A stretch of 33,765 nt of DNA from Chromatiales bacterium (lineage in GTDB: Bacteria; Pseudomonadota; Gammaproteobacteria; Steroidobacterales; Woeseiaceae): NCBI GenBank assembly GCA_024679535.1, contig JAIBDF010000023.1, forward strand, positions 1 through 33,765, in the 5' to 3' direction. The translations under genes were made by a program, and so were the position numbers. This document shows, in pieces, positions 24,601 through 32,770 of the stretch (position 1 is the stretch's first letter; each line of letters starts with the position of its first letter). The notes beneath the pieces were generated by a model, which saw nothing but the letters and a program-made list of their open reading frames with translations, was not told the DNA's origin and did no database searches.

Positions 24601-24629
24601 AAAAAGGCGCCGGTCTTCAAGGCCGGCGC
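24601..24629 (-). terminator. Rho-independent terminator between the small peptide gene and the GntR gene
   Basis: On the minus strand a 7-bp GC stem, GCGCCGG with CCGGCGC (24623-24629 and 24607-24613), closes a 9-nt loop and is followed by C and five T residues (24605-24601). It lies 18 bp after the stop of the 57-codon gene and 41 bp before the GntR start, where it would act as a terminator or attenuator inside the transcription unit. Confidence 0.75.
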
Positions 24630-24647
24630 AACTGTTCCGTCGCTACT

Positions 24648-24821
24648 TTACTCGTCTTCGAGACGGAAATAACTGGCTCTTTCAACCTCATCGCTCGCCG
24701 CATCAAGCGCCGCAAGCTGGTATGCCCCGGCATTCGCCTGGCTAGCAACCAGTGCGACCAGCATCAGCAACATAACGATAAAGCTAATGATTTCATGAAT
24801 ATACGGTGATAGCTTGTTCAT
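24648..24821 (-). CDS. 57-residue membrane or secreted peptide upstream of the GntR-ABC operon
   Basis: A short gene with ATG at 24821 preceded by GGGAGATGAGAT (a good ribosome-binding site) and TAA at 24648. The product opens MNKLSPYIHEIISF, then has one strongly hydrophobic stretch (IVMLLMLVALVAS, about residues 15-27) ending in SQANAG. It then has an acidic tail of about 26 residues, ending FRLEDE. It could be a single-span membrane protein or, if cleaved after ANA, a small exported peptide. A palindromic operator lies 50 bp upstream and a terminator directly follows, which strongly suggests a real, regulated transcript. No family recognised; its location suggests it belongs functionally with the ABC transporter. 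Confidence 0.7.
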   Translation of the reverse strand: MNKLSPYIHEIISFIVMLLMLVALVASQANAGAYQLAALDAASDEVERASYFRLEDE

Positions 24822-24870
24822 ATCTCATCTCCCGGACCTTCCGGGCACCCTGTGTCGGGAGCTTGGTGAA

Positions 24871-24898
24871 TTAGTGTTATAGTTGACTATAACACTAA
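24871..24898. promoter_or_regulatory. Perfect 28-bp palindrome, probable GntR/YtrA operator
   Basis: The 13-bp arm TTAGTGTTATAGT (24871-24883) and its exact complement ACTATAACACTAA (24886-24898) flank two bases. The GT...AC-ended inner repeat is what GntR-family dimers bind. On the minus strand one arm contains TGTTATAGT, an extended -10 element, with TTGCAA 16 bp upstream of TATAGT as a possible -35. A bound repressor would therefore block the promoter of the 57-codon gene and operon. Confidence 0.8.
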
Positions 24899-24989
24899 GA
24901 GATCAGTTTGCAAGCCCTCCGGTCAATATTTTTTTAACCCGTAGTACCCGCCATAGCCGTTAGTAAAAGAAATGTTGACAGGAAACCCG

Positions 24990-25637
24990 ATGGCCACCAA
25001 CGCACAATCCCTGGCCGCACCCCGAGTCCGGAGCACTACCGCCCTTTGCAGCAAGGCGGCGCTCGCCTATGCTCAGGCCATGGCCCATACACCGGATGAC
25101 AGCGCCCTGATGTTGCGATATGGCGATGGCGACGTGCAGGCTTTTGAGATCCTGTACGGACGTCACAAAGACGCCATTTATCGTTATCTCCTGCGGCTGA
25201 GCGGCCATCGTGACAATGCTGACGACATTTTCCAGGACGTGTGGGGAAAGATAATAAAGGCGCGTGAGTCCTATCGGCCGACCGCGAAATTCACAACCTT
25301 CCTTTATCGCGTCGCCCATAACTGTTTTATCGACTACGTGCGCCGCAACAAGCGTCACTCGACAAACACGGTGCTGGAACCCGAATCGCATAGCGACCCG
25401 GGAGAGTCACTCGAGATGGCAGCAGAACGCAGCCTGGCCAGGGAACGCCTCGAAATCGCGTTGCGCACCTTGCCGGACGAGCAGCGCGATGCGTTCCTGC
25501 TTCATGAAGAAGGGGGCCTGAGTGTTGACCAGATCGCGACGGTAACCGGCTGCAACCGGGAAACGGCAAAGAGCCGAATTCGCTATGCTGTCGGCAAGCT
25601 GCGGATCGCGATCGACGAACCGGCAGAACGATCATGA
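24990..25637 (+). CDS. ECF-type RNA polymerase sigma factor
   Basis: A sigma-70 family extracytoplasmic-function factor. Region 2 is clear (ALMLRYGDGDVQAFEILYGRHKDAIYRYLLRLSG, then DNADDIFQDVWGKIIKARESYRP with KFTTFLYRVAHNCFIDYVRRNKR), and region 4 follows (ALRTLPDEQRDAFLLHEEGGLSVDQIATVTGCNRETAKSRIRYAVGKLR). Regions 1.1 and 3 are absent. Start choice is uncertain: ATG 24990 is used because AGGAAA lies 6 nt upstream; ATG 25080 (MAHTPDDSAL) gives 185 residues, closer to the ordinary ECF length, and ATG 24972 is also in frame. The stop overlaps the next gene by 4 bp, the typical arrangement with a cognate anti-sigma factor. Confidence 0.93.
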   Translation: MATNAQSLAAPRVRSTTALCSKAALAYAQAMAHTPDDSALMLRYGDGDVQAFEILYGRHKDAIYRYLLRLSGHRDNADDIFQDVWGKIIKARESYRPTAKFTTFLYRVAHNCFIDYVRRNKRHSTNTVLEPESHSDPGESLEMAAERSLARERLEIALRTLPDEQRDAFLLHEEGGLSVDQIATVTGCNRETAKSRIRYAVGKLRIAIDEPAERS

Positions 25638-26293
25638 CGACAGAATCGAACCACAACGACCCGCGCGTTTCCGAGGCCTATCAGGGCCTGGCAACGGAAA
25701 CGACCTCGCCAGAGCTGGACCACAAGATTCTGGCGATGGCGGCAACCAAGCCGCGCCCGCGTTATGGGCTGGCCAGGGTCTGGATCAGACCGGTCGCCTG
25801 GGCCGCAACCATTGGCTTGAGCCTCGCAATCGTGCTCGAGATTTCGCAGCTCCAACACGAGACTTCGCCGCTCATCGATGCCGATGAGCCGGCCGCGCTG
25901 CAGCTCAGCGTACCGGCAGCAAAACAGGCAAGTTCGCCACCTGCCGCGGCCGAGGCGGCGCCGGCCAGGGATGTCGAGCTCGCTACCGACAACGTCTCGG
26001 TGTCCAGCGACTCTGTGACAGAGGATATGAGCCTGCTTCGAGAGGCGGAGGAACAGGCACGCTCGCGGTCTGGACCTGAACCGACTGCCGCGGCAGCCGC
26101 TGACGCACTCAGTTTCCACGCGGCAGCGAGACTTGATAAGAAAGAGCAGGTGAGAGATTGCGATCCGGATATGCGGTCGTCTGCCCAAACCTGGTACGCC
26201 TGTATCGAGGATCTGCGTGCCGAGGGCCGCACCGCTGCCGCCGACCGCGAGCTTTTGCTGCTCGTGACCGAATTCCCGGACTTCGAGGAATAG
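25634..26293 (+). CDS. Single-TM protein, probable anti-sigma factor
   Basis: A 219-residue protein of low complexity. The cytoplasmic N-terminus (about 1-55) ends in RPRYGLARVWIRP, then comes one membrane span (VAWAATIGLSLAIVLEIS, about 56-73). The rest is an Ala/Ser/Pro/Glu-rich linker (about 75-165) and a small domain with two cysteines (RDCDPDMRSSAQTWYACIEDLRAEGR). No zinc-binding HxxxCxxC motif is seen, so it is not a ZAS-type anti-sigma factor by eye. The call rests on topology and the 4-bp ATGA overlap with the ECF sigma gene. It might instead sense a periplasmic signal through the cysteine-bearing domain. Its C-terminal end DRELLLLVTEFPDFEE recalls helical-repeat tails of similar ECF-linked proteins. 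Confidence 0.7.
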   Translation: MTTESNHNDPRVSEAYQGLATETTSPELDHKILAMAATKPRPRYGLARVWIRPVAWAATIGLSLAIVLEISQLQHETSPLIDADEPAALQLSVPAAKQASSPPAAAEAAPARDVELATDNVSVSSDSVTEDMSLLREAEEQARSRSGPEPTAAAAADALSFHAAARLDKKEQVRDCDPDMRSSAQTWYACIEDLRAEGRTAAADRELLLLVTEFPDFEE

Positions 26294-26389
26294 GACTAAA
26301 GGTGGTAGTTCCCGAAAGTGCCTGACGGACCAGCCGATGCTAAAATCGCGGTCCTGAAATCCACTGATTACCATGCCAGGATAACCACA

Positions 26390-27367
26390 ATGAAAGCACC
26401 CGTTCGTGTCACGATTACCGGCGCTGCCGGCCAGATCGGCTACCAGCTTGCCTTCCGGATCGCCTCCGGCCAGATGCTGGGCAATGACCAGCCCGTCATT
26501 CTCCAGCTACTTGAGATTCCTCCCGCCTTGCCAGCACTGCAGGGTGTTGTGATGGAACTTGATGACTGCGCCTTCGGCACCCTCGCCGGTATAGTCGCGA
26601 CGGATGATCCAGATGCCGCGTTCAAGGACGCTGATTACGCGTTGCTCGTAGGCGCGCGTCCCCGCGGTCCGGGCATGGAGCGCAAGGACCTGCTCGAAGC
26701 CAATGCCGCGATTTTCTCAGTGCAGGGCAAGGCCATGAATGATCACGCCAGCCGCGATATCAAGGTGCTTGTCGTAGGCAACCCGGCCAACACGAATTCC
26801 CTGATAGCGCAGGCGAATGCACCGGACCTGAAGCCACGCAACTTCACCGCCATGACACGCCTCGACCACAACCGCGCGATGGCGCAGCTCGCCGCGAAGA
26901 CCGGTAGCCATGTCAATGACATCAAGTGCATGAGCATTTGGGGCAACCACTCGGCGACGCAATACCCGGACGTGAATCACGCAAGCGTCGGTGGCAAGAA
27001 CGCCAAAGAGCTTGTGGACCAGGAATGGCTCGCTGATGAGTTCATTCCGGTTGTGCAGCAGCGCGGCGCGGCCATCATCAAGGCGCGTGGAGCATCATCT
27101 GCTGCGTCAGCCGCCTCGGCCGCGATCGATCATATGCACGACTGGGTCCTCGGCACCCCGGATGGCGACTGGGTCAGCATGGGTATCCCTGCCGACGGCA
27201 GCTACGGCATCGCGCCAGGAATCATCTACTCCTACCCGGTGCGTTGCAGCGGTGGCGACTACGAAATCGTGCAGGGCCTGGATATCGATGATTTTAGTCG
27301 CGAGCGCATGACCCAGACTGAAGCTGAACTGCGTGAGGAACGTGCCGCGATTGAAGAACTCCTATAA
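26390..27367 (+). CDS. mdh: Malate dehydrogenase
   Basis: A 325-residue NAD-dependent malate dehydrogenase (LDH/MDH superfamily) that interconverts malate and oxaloacetate in the TCA cycle. Visible are the NAD-binding [13 protein letters not shown], the substrate loop [16 protein letters not shown] with its arginines, [13 protein letters not shown], the TRLDHNRA segment with the aspartate-arginine pair, and the catalytic histidine in [12 protein letters not shown]. The GAAGQIGY form with a long N-terminal substrate loop is the cytosolic-type enzyme (as in Thermus and many proteobacteria), not the E. coli 312-residue type. ATG 26390 is preferred over upstream frames: it gives [17 protein letters not shown] with CCAGGA upstream. 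A hairpin terminator follows at 27375-27396. Confidence 0.95.
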   Translation: MKAPVRVTITGAAGQIGYQLAFRIASGQMLGNDQPVILQLLEIPPALPALQGVVMELDDCAFGTLAGIVATDDPDAAFKDADYALLVGARPRGPGMERKDLLEANAAIFSVQGKAMNDHASRDIKVLVVGNPANTNSLIAQANAPDLKPRNFTAMTRLDHNRAMAQLAAKTGSHVNDIKCMSIWGNHSATQYPDVNHASVGGKNAKELVDQEWLADEFIPVVQQRGAAIIKARGASSAASAASAAIDHMHDWVLGTPDGDWVSMGIPADGSYGIAPGIIYSYPVRCSGGDYEIVQGLDIDDFSRERMTQTEAELREERAAIEELL

Positions 27368-27374
27368 AGTATGA

Positions 27375-27396
27375 GGCAGCAGCTGTGCTGCCTTTT
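27375..27396 (+). terminator. Probable Rho-independent terminator after mdh
   Basis: The stem GGCAGCA (27375-27381) and TGCTGCC (27386-27392) close a GCTG loop and are followed by only four T residues. It lies 7 bp after the mdh stop and 24 bp before the fadE start. The short T-run makes it a weaker terminator that could allow some readthrough. Confidence 0.65.
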
Positions 27397-27420
27397 ACTC
27401 TGTACTAAGGAATCTTCGTC

Positions 27421-29982
27421 GTGTCCGGTTTCACCGTTAGTTTGCTTTGGGCGCTGCTGTTTATCGGCGGCGGTATTTTTCTTGCCTACCAGCGCATAGA
27501 CCTGCGCACATCGACGATTGCGACAGGCCTTGCCGTTGCCGCATACACTGTATTCGGTGATGGCGCCTGGTGGTGGCTCATTCTCCTCTGGGTAGCGTTC
27601 GGCCTGATGGTCGTGCCCAATCTCATCGAGGTACGACGCGAGAAGATCACCAAACCCCTGCTGGCGGTTTACCGCAAGATGCTGCCGTCGATGTCCGATA
27701 CGGAACGCGAGGCGCTTGAGGCAGGCAACGTCGGGTGGGACGGCGAGCTGTTCTCCGGCATGCCGGAGTGGGACAAGTTGATGTCATTCCCGCCGCCGAA
27801 GCTGTCGGACGAGGAGCGGGCGTTCATCGATGGTCCGTGCGAAGAACTGTGCCGCATGGTCGACGACTGGGAAATCTGTCACGAGCTGGCCGATATGCCC
27901 CGGCCCGTCTGGGACTACATCATCGAGCACCGTTTCTTCGCGATGATCATTCCCAAGCAATACGGTGGCCTGGAGTTCTCGGCCTATGCCACGGCCATGG
28001 TCCTGAGCAAGATCGGCGGTCGCAGTGCGACGGTCGGCTCGACGATCGGCGTGCCGAACTCGCTCGGCCCTGCGGAACTGCTGCTGCACTACGGCACGGA
28101 TGAGCAAAAGAATCGATACCTGCCGGGCCTCGCCTCCGGCAAGGAAATACCCTGCTTTGCCCTGACCTCGCAACAGGCCGGCTCGGATGCGGCATCGCTG
28201 ATCGACAGCGGTGTCGTCTGCAAAGGAAAGTGGAACGGCAAGACGATCACCGGCATCAAGCTCAACTGGAACAAGCGTTACATTACGCTGGCGCCCGTAG
28301 CCACCGTACTCGGGCTCGCATTCAAACTGTATGACCCCGATCACCTGATGGGTGATAAGGAAGAATGCGGGATTACAGCCGCGCTAATTCCGACCGACAC
28401 CAAGGGTGTCGAGGTCGGCCGCCGGCACTACCCTCTGACGATTGCGTTCCAGAATGGCCCGACCTCGGGCACGGATGTCTTCGTACCCCTCGATTACATC
28501 ATCGGTGGCCCCGAGATGGCGGGCAAAGGCTGGAAGATGCTGGTCGAGTTACTTTCGGTTGGTCGCGCGATTTCGCTGCCAGCCGCATCGTGTGGTGGCG
28601 GTCAGGCTGCCAGTTATGCCACAGGCGCGTACGCCACCATTCGCAAACAGTTCAATACCTCGATCGCAAATTTCGAAGGCGTCGGCGAGGCGCTGACGCG
28701 GATCGCAGGCAACACCTATATCATCAATTCTGCCTTGTCGGTCACGGCGGGGGCGATCGATCAGGGCGAGAAGCCGGCGGTGCCGTCAGCCATTCTCAAG
28801 TACCACTGCACGGAGCTGAGCCGCAAGATATCCGACGACACCATGGACGTGCATGGTGGCAAGGCCATCATGATGGGCCCGAACAACTACCTTGGCCGCG
28901 CGTACATGGCAACGCCGATCGCAATCACCGTAGAAGGTGCGAATATTCTTACGCGCAGCCTGATCATCTACGGCCAGGGCGCGATACGCTGCCATCCGTT
29001 CGTGCTGCGCGAATTACAGGCCGCCAGTGACGAAGATCATGACCGCGGGTTGATCGAGTTCGACGACGCATTGTTCGGTCATATCGGCTATGCCATCAGT
29101 AACATGGCGCGCTCACTGTTTCTGGCACTGACGCATGCGAAATTCAGCAGGGTTCCACTGAATACGCCGACCCGTCGCTATTACCAGAACATCAATCGCT
29201 ACACCGCAGCGTTCGCTCTGGCGTCTGATTTTGCCATGCTGACACTCGGTGGCGCACTCAAGAAACGTGAGTTGCTGTCAGCGCGACTGGGTGACGTCCT
29301 GAGTTCCATGTACCTCGCATCCTGCGTTCTCAAGCACTTCGAAAATCAGGGCCGGAGAGCGACCGACCTGCCGCTCGTCGAATGGTCGGTGCGAACACTT
29401 ATGTACCAGGCACAGGAGGCGTTACACGCGTTCCTGCTGAACTTCCCGAATCGACCGGTAGCGTGGTTCCTGCGCTTCTTCATCTTCCCGCGCGGCCGCA
29501 CGTATAAGACGCCGTCTGACGAGATCGGACGCAAGGTCGTCGATCTGATTACGTCTCCGGGCGAGGCACGTGAGCGACTGAGCGAGTTTGCCTACACAAC
29601 GCTGGAGCCGGGTAACCCGCTCGGCAAGCTGCAGGAAGCACTCGAACTCGCGAAAGAGCATGCGCCGCTCGAAAAACGCCTGCGGCAGGCGAGAAAGGAA
29701 GGCCTGATCGCATCTGATTACATCGGTCTGCAAATCGAAGAGGCGGAGAAAGGCCAGGTCATCAGCAAGGCAGAAGCTAACAGCCTGCGTGACTACCATG
29801 AGAAGGTCGCCGCTCTGCTCGACGTCGACGACTTCGCGTCGGACGAACTGCAGCGCGTAGTGCCGGCCGCAAAACCGGCAGCCACGAAGCCTGTCGCCAG
29901 GAAACCGCCCGCAAAGAAACCGGCTGCCAGAAAAAAAGCGTCGCGCAAGAAATCCAGCAAGAAGAAGATCGCAAAAACCTGA
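27421..29982 (+). CDS. fadE: Membrane-associated acyl-CoA dehydrogenase, FadE type, with basic C-terminal tail
   Basis: An 853-residue FAD enzyme for the first step of fatty-acid beta-oxidation. Two N-terminal membrane spans (VSLLWALLFIGGGIFLAY and WWWLILLWVAFGLMVVPNLI) anchor it, as in E. coli FadE. The acyl-CoA dehydrogenase core includes IPKQYGGLEFS, the FAD/substrate segment FALTSQQAGSDAASL, TGIKLNWNKRYITL, SLPAASCGGGQAA and VEGANILTRSLIIYGQGAIRCHP. A DUF1974-type C-terminal domain follows. E. coli FadE is about 814 residues; here residues 816-853 add a low-complexity tail with 13 Lys and 3 Arg in 38 positions and repeated KKPA/RKK blocks. The start is GTG 27421 after AAGGAA. The gene ends 3 bp before a DUF3667 gene. 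Confidence 0.93.
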   Translation: MSGFTVSLLWALLFIGGGIFLAYQRIDLRTSTIATGLAVAAYTVFGDGAWWWLILLWVAFGLMVVPNLIEVRREKITKPLLAVYRKMLPSMSDTEREALEAGNVGWDGELFSGMPEWDKLMSFPPPKLSDEERAFIDGPCEELCRMVDDWEICHELADMPRPVWDYIIEHRFFAMIIPKQYGGLEFSAYATAMVLSKIGGRSATVGSTIGVPNSLGPAELLLHYGTDEQKNRYLPGLASGKEIPCFALTSQQAGSDAASLIDSGVVCKGKWNGKTITGIKLNWNKRYITLAPVATVLGLAFKLYDPDHLMGDKEECGITAALIPTDTKGVEVGRRHYPLTIAFQNGPTSGTDVFVPLDYIIGGPEMAGKGWKMLVELLSVGRAISLPAASCGGGQAASYATGAYATIRKQFNTSIANFEGVGEALTRIAGNTYIINSALSVTAGAIDQGEKPAVPSAILKYHCTELSRKISDDTMDVHGGKAIMMGPNNYLGRAYMATPIAITVEGANILTRSLIIYGQGAIRCHPFVLRELQAASDEDHDRGLIEFDDALFGHIGYAISNMARSLFLALTHAKFSRVPLNTPTRRYYQNINRYTAAFALASDFAMLTLGGALKKRELLSARLGDVLSSMYLASCVLKHFENQGRRATDLPLVEWSVRTLMYQAQEALHAFLLNFPNRPVAWFLRFFIFPRGRTYKTPSDEIGRKVVDLITSPGEARERLSEFAYTTLEPGNPLGKLQEALELAKEHAPLEKRLRQARKEGLIASDYIGLQIEEAEKGQVISKAEANSLRDYHEKVAALLDVDDFASDELQRVVPAAKPAATKPVARKPPAKKPAARKKASRKKSSKKKIAKT

Positions 29983-29985
29983 CGC

Positions 29986-31080
29986 ATGGCCAAGACGCGC
30001 TCGCCATTACCAGATCATCCAAACTGCCTTAACTGCGGTACGGAACTTAGCGGACAATATTGCGGAACCTGTGGTCAGCGTGCTCGCGGCCGGCTCATCA
30101 GCCTGTGGGAACTGCTGCAGGATGCGTTCGGCGACCTTTTCGAAGTTGACTCGAGGCTGTGGCGCACGCTGATTCCATTGTTGATCCGGCCCGGCAAGTT
30201 GACGCTCGACTACCTTGAGGGTCGTCGCGCACGCTACATGCCACCGTTCCGCATGTACCTCGTGCTCAGCGTTATTTTCTTTGTGGTTGCGTTTTTCGAC
30301 CCTGAAGACGATCTCAGCCTGCTATTCGAGCCCCCGCCGCAGCCATCGCCGGAAGAGGTGGTCGCGCAGCAGGAGGAGACAGCTGCGAAGCAGGAGGCTA
30401 CAGAGACCGCGGTCAACGAGGTCCTGACAGAACTCAGGGACGAAGGCCTTATTGACGCGGAAGATGTCGATGAAGCAAATCAGGTCGGCGACGTTGTGTT
30501 CGGTATCACCGCTGAAGACCCTGATGATGGGGACGGGCTCAATTTCAACGTCAATCCTGCAACCGGTGAATGCACCTTCAGCGGTACTGACGACATGCCG
30601 GACTGGCTGCAGCGGCGATTAACACGAGACCGGCTGGAAACAATCTGCGAACGCATCGGTGCCGATGATGGCAAGACGCTCGGTAACCTGGTTCTGGACA
30701 ATATCCCCATCGCGTTGATTGTGCTTATGCCGATAATGGCGCTGGTGTTGAAGGGCCTGTATCCGCTGTCACGCCGCTACTTCGTCGAACACCTGCTGTT
30801 TTTCGTGCATTTTCACTCCTTCTTTTTCCTGATCTTGACGCTCCAGGTGCTGTTTGCCCGCTTCGCGGAACTCGTGCATCTACCCGAGCCCCTCAAGATC
30901 CTGACGATTGTTGCGGCCGCGTTCTACGTTCCCGTGTACCTTTACAAGGCGATGCGGCGAGTCTATGCCCAGGGGCACTTCATCACCTTTCTTAAATACG
31001 TCATCCTGTCGGGCACCTACACGGCTGGCGCTGGGATGACAATGCTGGGCGCGCTGCTGTTCGCGCTCATTTCCGTTTGA
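29986..31080 (+). CDS. DUF3667 family membrane protein
   Basis: A 364-residue protein that opens with a zinc-ribbon-like segment, CLNCGTELSGQYCGTCGQRARGR (two CxxC pairs), followed by LISLWELLQDAFGDLFEVDSRLWRTLIPLLIRPG, the DUF3667 hallmark. A membrane span follows (MYLVLSVIFFVVAFF), then an acidic loop of about 130 residues (about 105-235, Glu/Gln-rich). Three or four C-terminal spans come last (IPIALIVLMPIMALVLKGLY, LLFFVHFHSFFFLILTLQVLF, ILTIVAAAFYVPVYLYK, ILSGTYTAGAGMTMLGALLFALI). Function is not established for this family. It starts 3 bp after the fadE stop, so it is probably translated together with it. Confidence 0.85.
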   Translation: MAKTRSPLPDHPNCLNCGTELSGQYCGTCGQRARGRLISLWELLQDAFGDLFEVDSRLWRTLIPLLIRPGKLTLDYLEGRRARYMPPFRMYLVLSVIFFVVAFFDPEDDLSLLFEPPPQPSPEEVVAQQEETAAKQEATETAVNEVLTELRDEGLIDAEDVDEANQVGDVVFGITAEDPDDGDGLNFNVNPATGECTFSGTDDMPDWLQRRLTRDRLETICERIGADDGKTLGNLVLDNIPIALIVLMPIMALVLKGLYPLSRRYFVEHLLFFVHFHSFFFLILTLQVLFARFAELVHLPEPLKILTIVAAAFYVPVYLYKAMRRVYAQGHFITFLKYVILSGTYTAGAGMTMLGALLFALISV

Positions 31081-31099
31081 TCATCACTGAGGCACATTG

Positions 31100-31273
31100 A
31101 TGCGAAGGAGAATTATTCCCATCTGTTTCCTGCCACCGCTTATTAGCGCGTGCGGCTGGGAGATCACCTGCATATCCGGCTGGAGCCACCGCTGGTATCC
31201 GGTCCGATTTCGATATTGGTTGAATAAAGTGTTGAGTGACAAGGCCCGCCGCACTAAAATCGCCGGGCTATAG
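31100..31273 (+). CDS. Possible 57-codon ORF (doubtful)
   Basis: An open frame fills most of the 205-bp gap between the DUF3667 and HMG-CoA synthase genes: ATG 31100 to TAG 31271-31273. The product begins MRRRIIPICFLPPLISACGW, in which ISAC resembles a lipobox, but the hydrophobic part is short and broken by two prolines. The rest is basic and tryptophan-rich. No clear ribosome-binding site precedes it, and the segment should also hold the promoter of the next gene. It may be chance. Confidence 0.2.
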   Translation: MRRRIIPICFLPPLISACGWEITCISGWSHRWYPVRFRYWLNKVLSDKARRTKIAGL

Positions 31274-31285
31274 CGAACTTATTAA

Positions 31286-32770
31286 ATGAATCAGCCCCTA
31301 AACACACGACCCATCGGAATCAGCGGCCTCGCCGCCTATATCCCGCCGTACCGCGTATGGCTGGAAGACTGGTGTGACTGGACGGAAAACCAGTGGCCAA
31401 AGATTCGGGAAGTCGTGGGGCGCAGCTTTCGGGTGCGCGGACCCAATCATAGCGTCTATACGATGGCGGCCAATGCCGTCCTCCGACTGATCGACCAGTA
31501 CGATGTCGATCCAACCCGGGTCAAGTTTCTCGGGCTGGGCACCGAGTCGAGCACCGACAACTCGGCCGGCGCTATCATCATCAAAGGCATGGTCGACGAG
31601 GCGCTGATGGCTCGCGGCAAGCCCCCCATTTCGCGCAGTTGCGAAGTCCCGGAGTTCAAACACGCCTGCCTCGGCGGCGTCTACGGCATGAAGGGCGCAA
31701 TTCGCCATCTCGCACTTGATGGCGCCGGTAGCCAGGCAATCGTTGTCTGCGCCGATATCGCCGAATACGCGCGCGGCAGCTCGGGTGAGCCCACTCAGGG
31801 TGCTGGTGCTGTGGCCATGCTGCTCGAGGAGAATCCGCAGCTATGCGTTGTGGACCTGATCGGATCCGGGTCAGCTTCTGACTACCGGGTCATGGACTTC
31901 CGTAAACCAATGGCACGCTTCTGCGGACAGGATCGCTCGGAATCGCACCAGGTGCAGGACTTTCCGGTGTTCAACGGCAAGTACTCCACGACCTGCTACA
32001 TCGACGAGACGCTGCATGCTTTGAATGACATGTACGAGAAGCGCAAACTGGACCCAAGCGAGTACCTGCGCTCGTTGCGCACCGTGTTCATGCATCGCCC
32101 TTATCGCCGCATGCCCGAAACGGGCTGGGCGGTGTCTTATCTATTTGCGCTGGGTCACGGCAACAGCGAGGACAGGGCGGAACTTGCGTCCTACTGTTAC
32201 GAAGCCGGCGTCGATGTGACGTTGATGCTTGAGGAAATGGCGTCCAAGCCTGAGATCACGCGCCTCGCGCAGCCCGACACCCTCAATTACGAGGCGTATC
32301 CGCTGACCATGGCCGCGCTGCGCGCATTCCGCGCGTCACGCCACTTCCGCCGCGAGATTCTGGACAAGATGAAACTCGGCAGCGACACGATGCTCGACCT
32401 CGGCAACCTCTACACGGCGGCATTGCCGGCCTGGATGGCCGCCGGTTTCGAGCAGGCACTTGATGAGAATTCCCTCGGGGCGGGCCAGGAAGTACTGACC
32501 CTCGGATACGGCAGCGGTGACGCAGCTGAGGTAATCCCGTTCTTCATGGCCGAAGGCTGGAAGGATGCGACTCGCAAGATCCGCTTTGCTGATGCAATGC
32601 AGTTTGCGGTTGATCTGACGTTTGAGCAGTACAAGGCACTGCATGACGGGCGACGCGCCAGCGGTCTCGACTATGTGCCCCATAATGAGTTTGTAATTGA
32701 TCGTGTTGGCGGCTCGAATGAGCGCCATTTTGCCGATCTCGGCATCGAGTACTACAAGTACATTGCCTAA
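31286..32770 (+). CDS. Hydroxymethylglutaryl-CoA synthase
   Basis: A 494-residue thiolase-fold enzyme condensing acetyl-CoA with acetoacetyl-CoA to HMG-CoA, the first committed step of the mevalonate pathway. Family marks are GISGLAAYIPPYRVWLEDW at the N-terminus, VKFLGLGTESSTDNSAGA, the catalytic cysteine region EFKHACLGGVYGMKGAIRHL, AIVVCADIAEYARGSSGEPTQGAGAVAMLLEE, a histidine in FMHRPYRRMPE, and GNLYTAALPAW near the C-terminus. It is somewhat longer than typical bacterial MvaS (about 390-420). A variant of related function (another HMG-synthase-like condensing enzyme) cannot be excluded, but the idi and mevalonate-kinase-type genes next to it support the call. Its TAA overlaps the convergent idi stop by 4 bp. 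Confidence 0.88.
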   Translation: MNQPLNTRPIGISGLAAYIPPYRVWLEDWCDWTENQWPKIREVVGRSFRVRGPNHSVYTMAANAVLRLIDQYDVDPTRVKFLGLGTESSTDNSAGAIIIKGMVDEALMARGKPPISRSCEVPEFKHACLGGVYGMKGAIRHLALDGAGSQAIVVCADIAEYARGSSGEPTQGAGAVAMLLEENPQLCVVDLIGSGSASDYRVMDFRKPMARFCGQDRSESHQVQDFPVFNGKYSTTCYIDETLHALNDMYEKRKLDPSEYLRSLRTVFMHRPYRRMPETGWAVSYLFALGHGNSEDRAELASYCYEAGVDVTLMLEEMASKPEITRLAQPDTLNYEAYPLTMAALRAFRASRHFRREILDKMKLGSDTMLDLGNLYTAALPAWMAAGFEQALDENSLGAGQEVLTLGYGSGDAAEVIPFFMAEGWKDATRKIRFADAMQFAVDLTFEQYKALHDGRRASGLDYVPHNEFVIDRVGGSNERHFADLGIEYYKYIA

